34,168 nucleotides of DNA from Frankiales bacterium (GTDB lineage Bacteria > Actinomycetota > Actinomycetes > Mycobacteriales > SCTD01), in assembly GCA_025966005.1 (NCBI GenBank), contig JAOPVV010000318.1, forward strand, positions 1 to 34,168, written 5' to 3'. Below the pieces are notes generated by a model. That model did no database searches, was not told where the DNA came from, and saw nothing but the letters and a program-made list of their open reading frames with translations. Both the position numbers and the translations under genes were made by a program. This document shows, piece by piece, positions 1 through 9,562 of this stretch (position 1 is its first letter; the number at the start of each line of letters is the position of its first letter).

Positions 1-201
1 GACCCGGTCAACCTGATGAGCTACGTGACGCACGTGCTCATGGAGCTGTTCGGCCGCCCCCGGGAGGTAGCCGAGCAGATGATGCTGGACGTCCACCACA
101 AGGGACGCGCTGCTGTCAGCAGCGGCACCCGGGAGCAGATGGAGCACGACGTGAGCCGCCTGCACGCCAAGGGCCTCTGGGCCACCCTGCAGCAGGACTG
201 A
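1..201 (+). CDS. clpS: ATP-dependent Clp protease adaptor ClpS (5' truncated by window)
   Basis: In-frame [37 protein letters not shown] is the ClpS core motif; followed by DUF2017 as is common in actinobacteria. Confidence 0.93.
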   Translation, partial: DPVNLMSYVTHVLMELFGRPREVAEQMMLDVHHKGRAAVSSGTREQMEHDVSRLHAKGLWATLQQD

Positions 202-749
202 TGCGCTTCCACAGGAAGCGCAGCGGACTCGTCGAGGCCCGGCTGGACGCCGTGGAGGCGGACGTGCTGACGGCCGTCGTCGGTGACCTGCTCGTGCTGC
301 TCGGCGACGACGACGCCGGCGAGCAGGACCCGCTGGCGGCGATGGTCGGCATGCCGACCGGGCCGGTCGAGCCGCCCACCGACCCCGCGCTGGCCCGGCT
401 GCTGCCGGACGCCTACGGCGACGACGACGAGGCGGCGACCGAGTTCCGCCGGTACACCGAGACCGACCTGCGGGCCGGCAAGCGCGCCCACGCCGCCGTC
501 GTGCTCGGCACGCTCGCGCCGTACGTCGACCGCGGCGGCCGCATCCCGCTCGACCGCGAGCAGGCCGACGCCTGGCTGACCTGCCTCAACGACCTGCGCC
601 TGGTGCTCGGCACCCGGCTCGAGGTCACCGAGGACACCGACTTCGAGCCGGGGTCGGACGACCCGAGGTCGCAGGCGCTCATGGTCTACGGCTGGCTGGG
701 CTGGCTGCAGGAGTCGCTGCTGGAGTGCCTCGAGCCGCGGCCCCGGTAG
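201..749 (+). CDS. DUF2017 family protein
   Basis: 182 aa ORF directly after clpS; N-terminus [35 protein letters not shown] matches the usual clpS-adjacent DUF2017. Confidence 0.8.
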   Translation: MRFHRKRSGLVEARLDAVEADVLTAVVGDLLVLLGDDDAGEQDPLAAMVGMPTGPVEPPTDPALARLLPDAYGDDDEAATEFRRYTETDLRAGKRAHAAVVLGTLAPYVDRGGRIPLDREQADAWLTCLNDLRLVLGTRLEVTEDTDFEPGSDDPRSQALMVYGWLGWLQESLLECLEPRPR

Positions 750-757
750 CCCGTCGG

Positions 758-763
758 TAGCCT
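758..763 (+). promoter_or_regulatory. TANNNT -10 element (TAGCCT), 6 nt before GTG start; leaderless promoter candidate
   Basis: TAGCCT-GAGGGG-GTG; spacing would place the TSS at the start codon. Confidence 0.5.
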
Positions 764-769
764 GAGGGG

Positions 770-1171
770 GTGCTCGAGCTCCCGCAGACCATGGTCGACC
801 AGGTGGTCGCCCACGCCCGTCGTGACCACCCCGACGAGTGCTGCGGCGTCATCGCCGGCAAGGACGGCGCGGCGACCCGGCTGTTCGAGATGCAGAACGC
901 GGAGCGCTCGCCGACCGGCTTCGTCTTCGACAGCGCCGAGTGGCTGCAGGTCTACCGGGCCATCGACGACGCCGACGAGGACCTGCTCGTCGTCTACCAC
1001 TCGCACACGATGACCGAGGCCTACCCGTCGCGCACCGACGTGCGCTGGTCGGTCAACACGCCGGGCACCTCCTGGGTGCTCGTCTCCACGCGCTCCGACG
1101 ACGTCGAGATCAGGTCGTACCGGATCGAGGACGGCGTCGTCGCCGAGGAGGAGCTCCGGGTCACTCCCTGA
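770..1171 (+). CDS. mec: JAMM/MPN (Mov34, M67) metalloprotease, Mec-like
   Basis: HPDECCGVIAG...VYHSHTMTEAYPSRTDV JAMM motif (HxH...D); next to cysO and cysM. Confidence 0.88.
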   Translation: MLELPQTMVDQVVAHARRDHPDECCGVIAGKDGAATRLFEMQNAERSPTGFVFDSAEWLQVYRAIDDADEDLLVVYHSHTMTEAYPSRTDVRWSVNTPGTSWVLVSTRSDDVEIRSYRIEDGVVAEEELRVTP

Positions 1172-1243
1172 GCCCGGAACAAGCACGTCGTGCCCGCCTG
1201 TTGGACACCTTGTCATCGTCGAACACCTGAGGAGAACCGCCGC

Positions 1244-1525
1244 ATGGCCATCGAGGTACGCATCCCGACCATCCTGCGCACGTACACCGGTGGCGAGAAG
1301 GCCGTCGAGGGCGTCGGCGACACCCTCACCGCGCTGCTCGACGACCTCGACAGCCGCCACAGCGGCCTGCGGGGACGCCTGATCACCGAGGAGGGCAACC
1401 TGCACCGCTTCGTGAACGTGTACGTCAACGACGAGGACGTCCGGTTCCTCGGCGGGCTCGAGACCAAGCTCGCCGACGGCGACAGCGTGACCGTGCTGCC
1501 TGCGGTCGCAGGCGGGTCGCTCTAG
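1244..1525 (+). CDS. cysO: MoaD/ThiS-family sulfur carrier protein (CysO-like)
   Basis: MAIEVRIPTILRTYTGGEKAVEGVGDTL...VTVLPAVAGGSL; ubiquitin-like sulfur carrier; SD-like GAGGAG upstream. Confidence 0.9.
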   Translation: MAIEVRIPTILRTYTGGEKAVEGVGDTLTALLDDLDSRHSGLRGRLITEEGNLHRFVNVYVNDEDVRFLGGLETKLADGDSVTVLPAVAGGSL

Positions 1526-2476
<951 letters not shown>

Positions 2477-2515
2477 GCCCGCTCCCGTACGTAGGGTGGG
2501 CCGCGTGATCGACGC

Positions 2516-3262
2516 GTGAGGCTGACCGTCCTCGGCTGCGCCGGGACCTTCCCCGGCCCCGACTCGCCCTGCTCGGGCTACCTGGTCGAGCACGACGGGT
2601 TCCGGCTGGTCGTCGACCTCGGCGCCGGCGCCCTCGGGATGCTGCAGCGCCACGTCGACCTGCTCGACGTCGACGCCGTCTACGTCAGCCACCTGCACGC
2701 CGACCACTGCATCGACCTGGTGGCCTACTCCTACGCCCGCCGCTACCACCCGAAGGGCGTCCCGCCGGTGCTGCCGGTGTACGGCCCGGCCGGGCTGCCC
2801 CAGCGGATCTGCAGCGCCTTCGAGGCGCCGCCGGTCGACGGGCTGCTGGAGGTCTTCGACTTCCGCGAGCTGCCCACGGGCACGCGCCGGATCGGACCCC
2901 TCACGGTCACGACGGCGCTGATGAACCACCCCGTCGAGTGCCACGGCCTGCGGATCGAGGCCGGCGGCCGGACGCTGGTCTACACCGGCGACACGGGGGA
3001 GAGCGACGAGCTCGTGGCGCTCGCTCAGGACGCCGACCTGCTGCTCTGCGAGGCCTCCTGGCCGCAGGAGCCGGAGCAGCCGAGCGGGATCCACCTGTCC
3101 GGTCGCCAGGCGGGCGAGCACGCCTCGCGGGCGTCCGCGGCGCGGCTGGTGCTGACCCACCTGGTCCCCTGGGCCGATCCTCAGGTGGTGCTCGCGGAGG
3201 CGGTCGCGGCCTACGGCGGTCCCGTCGAGCTCGCGGCGTGCGGCGCGACCTACGAGGTGTGA
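2516..3262 (+). CDS. MBL-fold metallo-hydrolase (Rv1339-like, upstream of rph)
   Basis: [12 protein letters not shown] (HxHxDH) motif; gene order MBL-rph-rdgB. Confidence 0.85.
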   Translation: MRLTVLGCAGTFPGPDSPCSGYLVEHDGFRLVVDLGAGALGMLQRHVDLLDVDAVYVSHLHADHCIDLVAYSYARRYHPKGVPPVLPVYGPAGLPQRICSAFEAPPVDGLLEVFDFRELPTGTRRIGPLTVTTALMNHPVECHGLRIEAGGRTLVYTGDTGESDELVALAQDADLLLCEASWPQEPEQPSGIHLSGRQAGEHASRASAARLVLTHLVPWADPQVVLAEAVAAYGGPVELAACGATYEV

Positions 3263-3275
3263 CCCCCGGCCTCGC

Positions 3276-3281
3276 TAGCCT
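3276..3281 (+). promoter_or_regulatory. TANNNT -10 element (TAGCCT), 7 nt before rph ATG
   Basis: TAGCCT-GGTCGAC-ATG. Confidence 0.45.
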
Positions 3282-3288
3282 GGTCGAC

Positions 3289-4032
3289 ATGTCCCGCCAC
3301 GACGGCCGCTCGGCCGACCAGCTCCGTCCTGTCATGATCACGCGCGGCTGGCTCGACCACGCCGAGGGCTCCTGCCTCGTGGAGTTCGGCCGTACCCGGG
3401 TCCTGGTCGCCGCCAGCGCCCAGCAGGGCGTGCCGCGCTGGCGCAAGGGGTCGGGCCTGGGCTGGGTGACCGCCGAGTACGCGATGCTCCCGCGCGCCAC
3501 CCACACCCGCAGCGACCGCGAGTCGGTCAAGGGCCGCCTCGGCGGGCGAACCCACGAGATCAGCCGCCTGGTCGGTCGGAGCCTGCGGGCCTCGATCGAC
3601 CTGTCCCTGCTCGGCGAGAACACCATCGCGATCGACTGCGACGTCCTGCAGGCCGACGGCGGCACCCGCACCGCCGCGATCACCGGCGCCTACGTCGCCC
3701 TCGCCGACGCGTGCGCGCACCTCGGCCGTCCGCAGGCCGTGGTCCGCAGCGTCGCGGCGATCAGCGTCGGCATCGTCGACGGCGTGCCGGTGCTCGACCT
3801 GGACTACCCGGAGGACGTCTCGGCCGGCACCGACATGAACGTCGTCGCGACCGGCGACGGCGAGCTCATCGAGGTGCAGGGCACCGCCGAGGGGGCGCCC
3901 TTCTCGCGCACCGAGCTCGACGCGCTGCTCGACCTCGCGCTCGGCGGGATCCGTGACCTCGCCTCGCTGCAGGCCGGCGCTCTGGCGCAGCCGCTCGGTG
4001 TGAAGCACGCCGGCGACCCGCTCAAGCTGTGA
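3289..4032 (+). CDS. rph: Ribonuclease PH
   Basis: [39 protein letters not shown]...[23 protein letters not shown] at 3289 chosen over the longer ORF. Confidence 0.96.
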   Translation: MSRHDGRSADQLRPVMITRGWLDHAEGSCLVEFGRTRVLVAASAQQGVPRWRKGSGLGWVTAEYAMLPRATHTRSDRESVKGRLGGRTHEISRLVGRSLRASIDLSLLGENTIAIDCDVLQADGGTRTAAITGAYVALADACAHLGRPQAVVRSVAAISVGIVDGVPVLDLDYPEDVSAGTDMNVVATGDGELIEVQGTAEGAPFSRTELDALLDLALGGIRDLASLQAGALAQPLGVKHAGDPLKL

Positions 4033-4616
4033 GGCGCGTGCTGCTCGCCACCCAGAACGCCGGCAAGGTGGCCGAGCTGCAGCGCATCCTCGACGGCGAC
4101 GTCGAGCTGGTGGCGATCGGCGAGCAGTACGTGCCCGGGCCGGAGACGGGCGCGACCTTCGAGGAGAACGCGCTCGCCAAGGCCCTCGAGGGCGTGCGCG
4201 CCACCGGCCTGCCGACGGTCGCCGACGACAGCGGGCTGGCCGTCGACGCGCTGAACGGTATGCCCGGCGTGCTGTCCGCGCGCTGGGCAGGACGGCACGG
4301 CGACGACAGAGGCAACGTCGAGCTGCTGCTCGCCCAGCTGGCCGACGTGCCGGACGCCCGCCGGACGGCGGGCTTCGTCTGCGCCGCGGCCTACGCGCTG
4401 CCTGACGGGCGGACAGCGGTCGTGCGCGGCGAGATGCGCGGCACCCTCACCCGGGTGCCCCGCGGGAGCGGCGGGTTCGGGTACGACCCGCTGCTAGTGC
4501 CGGACGGCCTGCTGACCACGGCCGCCGAGCTGCCGCCGGGCGAGAAGGACCGGATCAGCCACCGCGGCAAAGCCTTCCGGCTGCTGTCGCCGCTGCTGCT
4601 CGAGGCCCTGGCGTGA
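4029..4616 (+). CDS. rdgB: RdgB/HAM1 family non-canonical purine NTP pyrophosphatase
   Basis: [18 protein letters not shown]...FEENALAKA...[27 protein letters not shown] overlap with rph stop. Confidence 0.95.
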   Translation: MRRVLLATQNAGKVAELQRILDGDVELVAIGEQYVPGPETGATFEENALAKALEGVRATGLPTVADDSGLAVDALNGMPGVLSARWAGRHGDDRGNVELLLAQLADVPDARRTAGFVCAAAYALPDGRTAVVRGEMRGTLTRVPRGSGGFGYDPLLVPDGLLTTAAELPPGEKDRISHRGKAFRLLSPLLLEALA

Positions 4617-5320
4617 GCGTCGAGGGCGACACCGGTCTGCAGAGCGAGATCCTCGAGGACCTCGTCGAGGCCAGGAACTACCGCCGCTGGCTGGTCGACC
4701 TCGCGCTGCCGCACCTCGGCGACGACCCGCTCGAGGTCGGCAGCGGGCTCGGCCACTACGCCGCGGACTGGGCGGCCGCGGGCGTGGCCCGCTGGACGGC
4801 GAGCGAGGCCGACCCGGGCCGGCTGGCCGACCTGCGGACGCGGTTCGCCGGCCACCCGGTGGTGCGGGTGCGCGAGCTGACGGTGCCGATCGCGGAGACC
4901 GCCGAGCACTCGGCCGTCGTCGCCTACAACGTGCTCGAGCACATTCCGGACGACGTGGCGGCGCTGCGCGCCTTCGCCGGGCTGGTCCGGCCCGGCGGAC
5001 GCGTCGTGCTCGTGGTGCCGGCCTTCCCCAGCGCGATGAGCCGCTTCGACCGCTCGATCGGGCACCAGCGCCGCTACCGCCGCCGCAGCCTGCGCGCCGC
5101 CGCGCAGCAGGCCGGCCTGCGCGTGGAGGTGCTGCACCACGTCAACGCCGTCGGCCTGCTCGGCTGGTACGTCGCGGTCAAGGCCCTGCGGAGCAGGCCG
5201 AAGGCCGGCCTGGCGCTGACCGTCTACGACCGCGGCGTCGTGCCGTGGCTGCGCCGCGTCGAGGCCCGCCGGCCGCCGCCGTTCGGGCAGTCGCTGCTGC
5301 TCGTCGCCGTGCGCGACTAG
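4613..5320 (+). CDS. Class I SAM-dependent methyltransferase
   Basis: PLEVGSGLGHYAADWA motif I, VVAYNVLEHIPDD, RPGGRVVLVVPAF. Confidence 0.87.
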   Translation: MSVEGDTGLQSEILEDLVEARNYRRWLVDLALPHLGDDPLEVGSGLGHYAADWAAAGVARWTASEADPGRLADLRTRFAGHPVVRVRELTVPIAETAEHSAVVAYNVLEHIPDDVAALRAFAGLVRPGGRVVLVVPAFPSAMSRFDRSIGHQRRYRRRSLRAAAQQAGLRVEVLHHVNAVGLLGWYVAVKALRSRPKAGLALTVYDRGVVPWLRRVEARRPPPFGQSLLLVAVRD

Positions 5321-6048
5321 GAGACGGCCCCCACCAGGTGGGAGTGGCTGGCGCAGGCCTGCTCGCGCAGGTCCACGTCGACCGCGGTCCGGCCGCTCAC
5401 CGGGTAGGCGCACAGCAGCGCGAAGCCGAGCCGGCGCTGCAGGGACTCCCAGAGCTTCTCCAGCTGGCCCGCGGCGGCGTCGAGCCCGCGCGTGTGGAGC
5501 AGCCCGACCATCTCGCCGAACGCCCGCACCGGCACGCCCTCGGCGCAGGCCGCGCGCACCACCTCGGCAACCGCCAGGTCGAACAGCTCGGGGTCGGGCC
5601 AGTCGTCGCGCAGGAAGCGGCGCAGCACCTCGTCGGCGTCGAGCTCGACCAGCCGGCCGCGGCCGGCGGCGACGTCGAGGCCGGTCAGGGCCAGCCGTGC
5701 GCGCAGCCCCGCGCAGTGCTCGCGCGTGGCGATGACGATGCACACCTCGCCGCGCGCGAGCCCGTCGGCGACGTAGGCGGTCAGACGGGCCACCAGCCCG
5801 GCGTCGTCGGCGTAGAGGTCGAGGGCGTGCGCCGCACCGGAGCGGACGGGCGAGCTCTGGCCGTCCAGCTCGGTCCAGGACGCGGGACCCAGGGCCTGCG
5901 CCTGCAGCAGGGCCGCCGTGTGGCGGCGCGCGCGGGCGAGGGCGTCGCCGTGCACGGCGTCCTGAGCGTTGGCGACCGCACCGGACAGCGGGCGGACCGT
6001 CCGCGCGAGCGACCGCAGCACCGGGGTGGCGGGTATCAGGAACTGCAC
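5317..6048 (-). CDS. MEDS (MEthanogen/methylotroph, DcmR Sensory) domain protein
   Basis: HALDLYADDAGLVARLTAYVADGLARGEVCIVIATREHCAGLRARL; DELFDLAVAEVV..FGEMVGLL; typical MEDS fold signature. Confidence 0.72.
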   Translation of the reverse strand: MQFLIPATPVLRSLARTVRPLSGAVANAQDAVHGDALARARRHTAALLQAQALGPASWTELDGQSSPVRSGAAHALDLYADDAGLVARLTAYVADGLARGEVCIVIATREHCAGLRARLALTGLDVAAGRGRLVELDADEVLRRFLRDDWPDPELFDLAVAEVVRAACAEGVPVRAFGEMVGLLHTRGLDAAAGQLEKLWESLQRRLGFALLCAYPVSGRTAVDVDLREQACASHSHLVGAVS

Positions 6049-6084
6049 GTCTGGGGGTCTCCTGGGAGGTCAGGCGACGGAGCG

Positions 6085-6164
6085 GCCGGGCTGCCCCTGA
6101 CAGGGGCTCGTCGTGCGGACGCGGCGGCGAAGGGTCGTGCTCGCTTGCCGGGCTACGGCTCGTC
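6085..6164 (-). promoter_or_regulatory. Candidate structured 5' leader of the MEDS gene with a duplicated GACGAGCC...AGCCCGGC module
   Basis: Minus strand: GACGAGCC-GT-AGCCCGGC (6164..6147) and GACGAGCC-CCTGTCAGGGGC-AGCCCGGC (6112..6085); the second contains a GCCCCTGtCAGGGGC hairpin. Confidence 0.4.
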
Positions 6165-6191
6165 CCCCCTTGATATCCCGCGGGCCCCGGT

Positions 6192-6239
6192 GTGTCCAGC
6201 AAGCCAGGTGTCCAGGGAGCTGGGTGTCCAGCCGGGTCA
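6192..6239. repeat. Three 16-bp direct repeat units with GTGTCCAG core
   Basis: GTGTCCAG at 6192, 6208 and 6224, exact 16-bp period; last unit overlaps the 3' end of the GT39-like gene. Confidence 0.75.
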
Positions 6240-7874
6240 GGGCCGGCCCGTGGGAGGGACGGTGCGCACGACGGCCAGGCAGCGCTCGGGGTTGCGGGGC
6301 TCGGTCGAGGGCGGGCGCGAGGGCGCGGCCGGGTCGAACAGCACCGCCTTGGCGCCGAACTCCTCGATGGTGGTCGCGACGTTCGTGACGTCACCGATCC
6401 GGGCCAGCAGGTCCTCACGGGTACCCAGCCGCGCGGGGTCGGACAGCGGGTGGGCGAACACGACCCAGACGCGCTGCGTGGCGAAGCGCCCGGTCTTGAG
6501 CGCGACCGGGTCGTTGCAGCGGCCGCCGACCTCCTCGGTCGTGGCGAACAGGACGACGCCGTCGCGGCCGAGTCCGGTGAGCGAGGTGTAGAAGTCGTAC
6601 GGCGCCTTGGCCGGGATGTCGACCAGCACGAGGTCGCCGGGCTGCCGCTGCTCCTGGAGCTGCTCCATCACCGGCCGCAGCTCCTCGACCAGCAGGACCT
6701 CGCTGACCTGCGGCACGGACCGGGTCGCCATCGGTGCCGCGACCAGGACGAGGGCGGCCGCCGTGGCGACGACCCGGCGTCCCTGACCGGCCGTCGAGGG
6801 CAGTGCTGCGGCCAGGGCGATCGCCGCGAGCGGCACGAGCCACAGTGCGAGCCGGCTGGCGAACGGGTAGAGCGACAGGGCAGCGGCGACGGTCGCGACG
6901 GGAACGGCGGACGCCGCCAGCAGCCAGCCGCGCGAGCGCAGTTGCCACGCGCCGTAGCCCAGCAGCGCCAGCGCGACCGGCCAGACGGCCAGCTCGAGGG
7001 GGTCTTCGGTGAGCTCGACCGCCCGTCGCAGCAGCCAGGTCGGGAGGTCCAGGGCGCGGTCGGGGAAGGTGTAGCCCCAGAAGCTGGACAGCACCTCGCT
7101 GTCGGCGAGGCGGTGCAGCACCGCGACGTAGGACAGGCCGAGCGAGACGACCCAGGCCGACAGCACGGCGCCGGTGCCGACGGCCCGGCCCCGGCCCTCG
7201 CGCAGCGCGGTCAGCACCAGCACGAGCGACAGGCCGGCGAGGACGAAGACGGAGGCGAACGACGCCCAGACCGCCGCCGAACCGGCCAGGGCCAGCAGGG
7301 CGACCGGCCTCGAGGGGCCGGCGGCGCGAGGCACCCGGAGCGCCAGCAGGACCAGGCCCAGGCAGACCGCGACATCGACGCTGTACGGCTTGACGTCGTT
7401 GGAGAAGTACAGCAGCGAGGGCGACAGCACGGTCAGCAGGACGGCGACCGGCACGAGGACCGCCGGCAGCAGCCGGCGGGCGAGCAGCCAGACGAGCACC
7501 AGCGCGGACAGGCCGCCGACCAGGGGGACCAGGCGCAGCGCCTTCTCGTGCTCGCCGAACAGGTCGAGGGAGAGCCGGCTCGCCCACAGCCACAGGACCG
7601 GGGCCGCCTGCTCTCCCTGCAGCGGGTCGGCCACCAGCCCGACGTAGTCGCGGCTGACCAGGCTGCGGGCGATCAGCGCCTCGTCGAGCCACAGCGAGCG
7701 GGCGCCCGACCACTGGCGCAGTCGCATCTCGGCGCCGAGCAGGAGCAGCAGGACCGGTGCCCACGACACCCACAGCGTGCGCAGCCAGCGGGAGGTGCCG
7801 GCGCGGTGCCGGCCCTTCGCGGCGGAGCGGCTGTGCGGCTCCTGCGGTGCGGCCAGCTCGCGGGTCTCGGTCAG
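6237..7874 (-). CDS. Multi-TM glycosyltransferase family 39-like protein; proposed CTG start at 7874 (GTG at 7769 is the conservative start)
   Basis: Many hydrophobic helices; RSLWLDEALIARSLVSRDYVGL...APVLWLW is typical of the PMT/GT39-like N-terminal region; in-frame extension (M/L)TETRELAAPQEPHSRSAAKGRHRAGTSRWLRTLWVSWAPVLLLLL. Confidence 0.75.
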   Translation of the reverse strand: MTETRELAAPQEPHSRSAAKGRHRAGTSRWLRTLWVSWAPVLLLLLGAEMRLRQWSGARSLWLDEALIARSLVSRDYVGLVADPLQGEQAAPVLWLWASRLSLDLFGEHEKALRLVPLVGGLSALVLVWLLARRLLPAVLVPVAVLLTVLSPSLLYFSNDVKPYSVDVAVCLGLVLLALRVPRAAGPSRPVALLALAGSAAVWASFASVFVLAGLSLVLVLTALREGRGRAVGTGAVLSAWVVSLGLSYVAVLHRLADSEVLSSFWGYTFPDRALDLPTWLLRRAVELTEDPLELAVWPVALALLGYGAWQLRSRGWLLAASAVPVATVAAALSLYPFASRLALWLVPLAAIALAAALPSTAGQGRRVVATAAALVLVAAPMATRSVPQVSEVLLVEELRPVMEQLQEQRQPGDLVLVDIPAKAPYDFYTSLTGLGRDGVVLFATTEEVGGRCNDPVALKTGRFATQRVWVVFAHPLSDPARLGTREDLLARIGDVTNVATTIEEFGAKAVLFDPAAPSRPPSTEPRNPERCLAVVRTVPPTGRP

Positions 7875-8572
7875 GCCCTCGTCGGGGCGCGACCGCGCGC
7901 CCGCTCACGGGACAGGATCCACAGCGCCTCGACGCCGTCCTTCCAGGTGAGCTTCTTGCCGTCCTCACGGCTGCGGGCCTTGTAGGAGATCGGCACCTCG
8001 TACGGCCGGAAGCCGCGGACCAGCAGCTTGCCGGTCACCTCGGCCTCCATGCCGAAGCCGGCGCTGGTGACGTCGAGCTCGCGGTACAGCTCGAGCGGCA
8101 TCAGCTTGAAGCAGGTCTCGAGGTCGCTGATCCAGCAGTCGTAGACGACGTTGGCGAACATGGTCACGGCCTTGTTTCCCAGCACGTACCAGAACGAGTA
8201 GGCGGTGTGGCTGCCGAAGGTGCGGGTGCCGTAGACGACGGTGGCCTCGCCGGACAGCACCGGCGCGAGCAGCAGCGGGATCTCCTCCGGTGCGTACTCG
8301 AGGTCGGCGTCACAGATGATCATGTAGTCGCCGGTGGCGGCCGCGGCGGCCGTGCGGATCGCGGCGCCCTTGCCCTGGTTCACGGCGTGCGAGAAGACCC
8401 GTGCTCGAGGGTCGTCGAGGGCGGCGAGCAGAGTGGCGGTGCCGTCCTTGCTCCCGTCGTCGACCACGACGACCTCGACCTCGCACGGGTAGTCGACGTC
8501 GAGCACCCGCTTGAGGGCCGCGGTGACGGTGGCCGCCTCGTTGTAGACCGGGATGAGGACCGACAGCTTCAC
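7871..8572 (-). CDS. Glycosyltransferase family 2 (dolichyl-phosphate mannosyltransferase-like)
   Basis: LSVLIPVYNEAATV...VVVDDGSKDGT...ADLEYAPEEIPLLL. Confidence 0.92.
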   Translation of the reverse strand: MKLSVLIPVYNEAATVTAALKRVLDVDYPCEVEVVVVDDGSKDGTATLLAALDDPRARVFSHAVNQGKGAAIRTAAAAATGDYMIICDADLEYAPEEIPLLLAPVLSGEATVVYGTRTFGSHTAYSFWYVLGNKAVTMFANVVYDCWISDLETCFKLMPLELYRELDVTSAGFGMEAEVTGKLLVRGFRPYEVPISYKARSREDGKKLTWKDGVEALWILSRERARGRAPTRA

Positions 8573-8579
8573 GCCGACG

Positions 8580-8585
8580 ACGCTA
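8580..8585 (-). promoter_or_regulatory. TANNNT -10 element (TAGCGT), 7 nt upstream of GT2 GTG
   Basis: TAGCGT-CGTCGGC-GTG on minus strand; its TAG is the stop codon of the upstream SDR gene. Confidence 0.35.
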
Positions 8586-9527
8586 GCGGACGACCTCGGG
8601 GTGCGACCGGAAGTAGTCCAGGGTCCGCTCGAGGCCCTGCTCGTAGCCGACGGTCGGCTCCCAGCCCAGCTCGGTCTTCGCGAGCGTGATGTCGGGCTGG
8701 CGGACGGTCGGGTCGTCGGTCGGGCGGTCGATGAAGACGATCTCGCTGTCGCTGCCGGTGAGCCGCTTGATGGTCTCGGCGAGGTGCAGGACGGAGGTCT
8801 CGTGGGGGTTGCCGATGTTGACCGGGCCGGCGAGGTCGGACCGCAGGAGCTTGAGAATGCCGGCGATGAGGTCGTCGACGTAGATGATGGAGCGGGTCTG
8901 GCTGCCGTCGCCGGCGACGGTGATGGGCTTGCCGGTGAGGGCCTGGCTGGCGAAGGCGGGGATGGCCCGGCCGTCGTTCGGGCGCATCCGGGGGCCGTGG
9001 GTGTTGAAGATCCGGACGATGGCGGTGTCGACGCCGTGGGTGCGGCGGTAGGCCATCGTGAGGGCCTCGGCGAAGCGCTTGGCCTCGTCGTAGACGCCGC
9101 GGGGTCCGACGGGGTTGACGTGGCCCCAGTAGGTCTCGGGCTGCGGGTGGACCTGCGGGTCGCCGTAGGTCTCGGAGGTGGAGGCGAGCAGGAAGCGGGC
9201 GCCCTTCTCCTTGGCCAGGCCCAGCGCGTGCAGGGTGCCGAGCGAGCCGACCTTCATGGTCTCGATCGGCAGCAGCAGGTAGTCGATCGGCGAGGCGGGG
9301 CTGGCGAAGTGCAGGACCTGGTCGACCGGGCCGGGGACGTGGACGTACTCGGTGACGTCGGTCTTCACCAGCCGGAAGCCGTCGTGCTGCATGAGGTGCT
9401 CGACGTTGGTCGGCGTGCCGGTGAGGAAGTTGTCGAGCGCGATGACCTCGTGCCCGTCGGCGAGCAGCTGCTCGCACAGGTGAGAGCCCAGGAACCCGGC
9501 CCCGCCGGTGACCACCGTCCGCGTCAT
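8583..9527 (-). CDS. NAD-dependent epimerase/dehydratase, UDP-glucuronate decarboxylase (UXS)-like
   Basis: [109 protein letters not shown]. Confidence 0.93.
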   Translation of the reverse strand: MTRTVVTGGAGFLGSHLCEQLLADGHEVIALDNFLTGTPTNVEHLMQHDGFRLVKTDVTEYVHVPGPVDQVLHFASPASPIDYLLLPIETMKVGSLGTLHALGLAKEKGARFLLASTSETYGDPQVHPQPETYWGHVNPVGPRGVYDEAKRFAEALTMAYRRTHGVDTAIVRIFNTHGPRMRPNDGRAIPAFASQALTGKPITVAGDGSQTRSIIYVDDLIAGILKLLRSDLAGPVNIGNPHETSVLHLAETIKRLTGSDSEIVFIDRPTDDPTVRQPDITLAKTELGWEPTVGYEQGLERTLDYFRSHPEVVR

Positions 9528-9535
9528 GGTCGGCG

Positions 9536-9541
9536 AGCCTA
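9536..9541 (-). promoter_or_regulatory. TANNNT -10 element (TAGGCT), 8 nt upstream of the UXS-like ATG
   Basis: TAGGCT-CGCCGACC-ATG on minus strand. Confidence 0.4.
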
Positions 9542-9562
9542 GTGGGCCGGGCTCCTCCTCGG

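Noticed and set aside
6192-6239. Possible CRISPR-like array
   Set aside because: Units only 8 nt conserved with 8-nt spacers and no cas genes nearby.
6192-7985. 597-aa plus-strand ORF
   Set aside because: Antisense to the GT39-like gene; Q/R/G-rich shadow translation.
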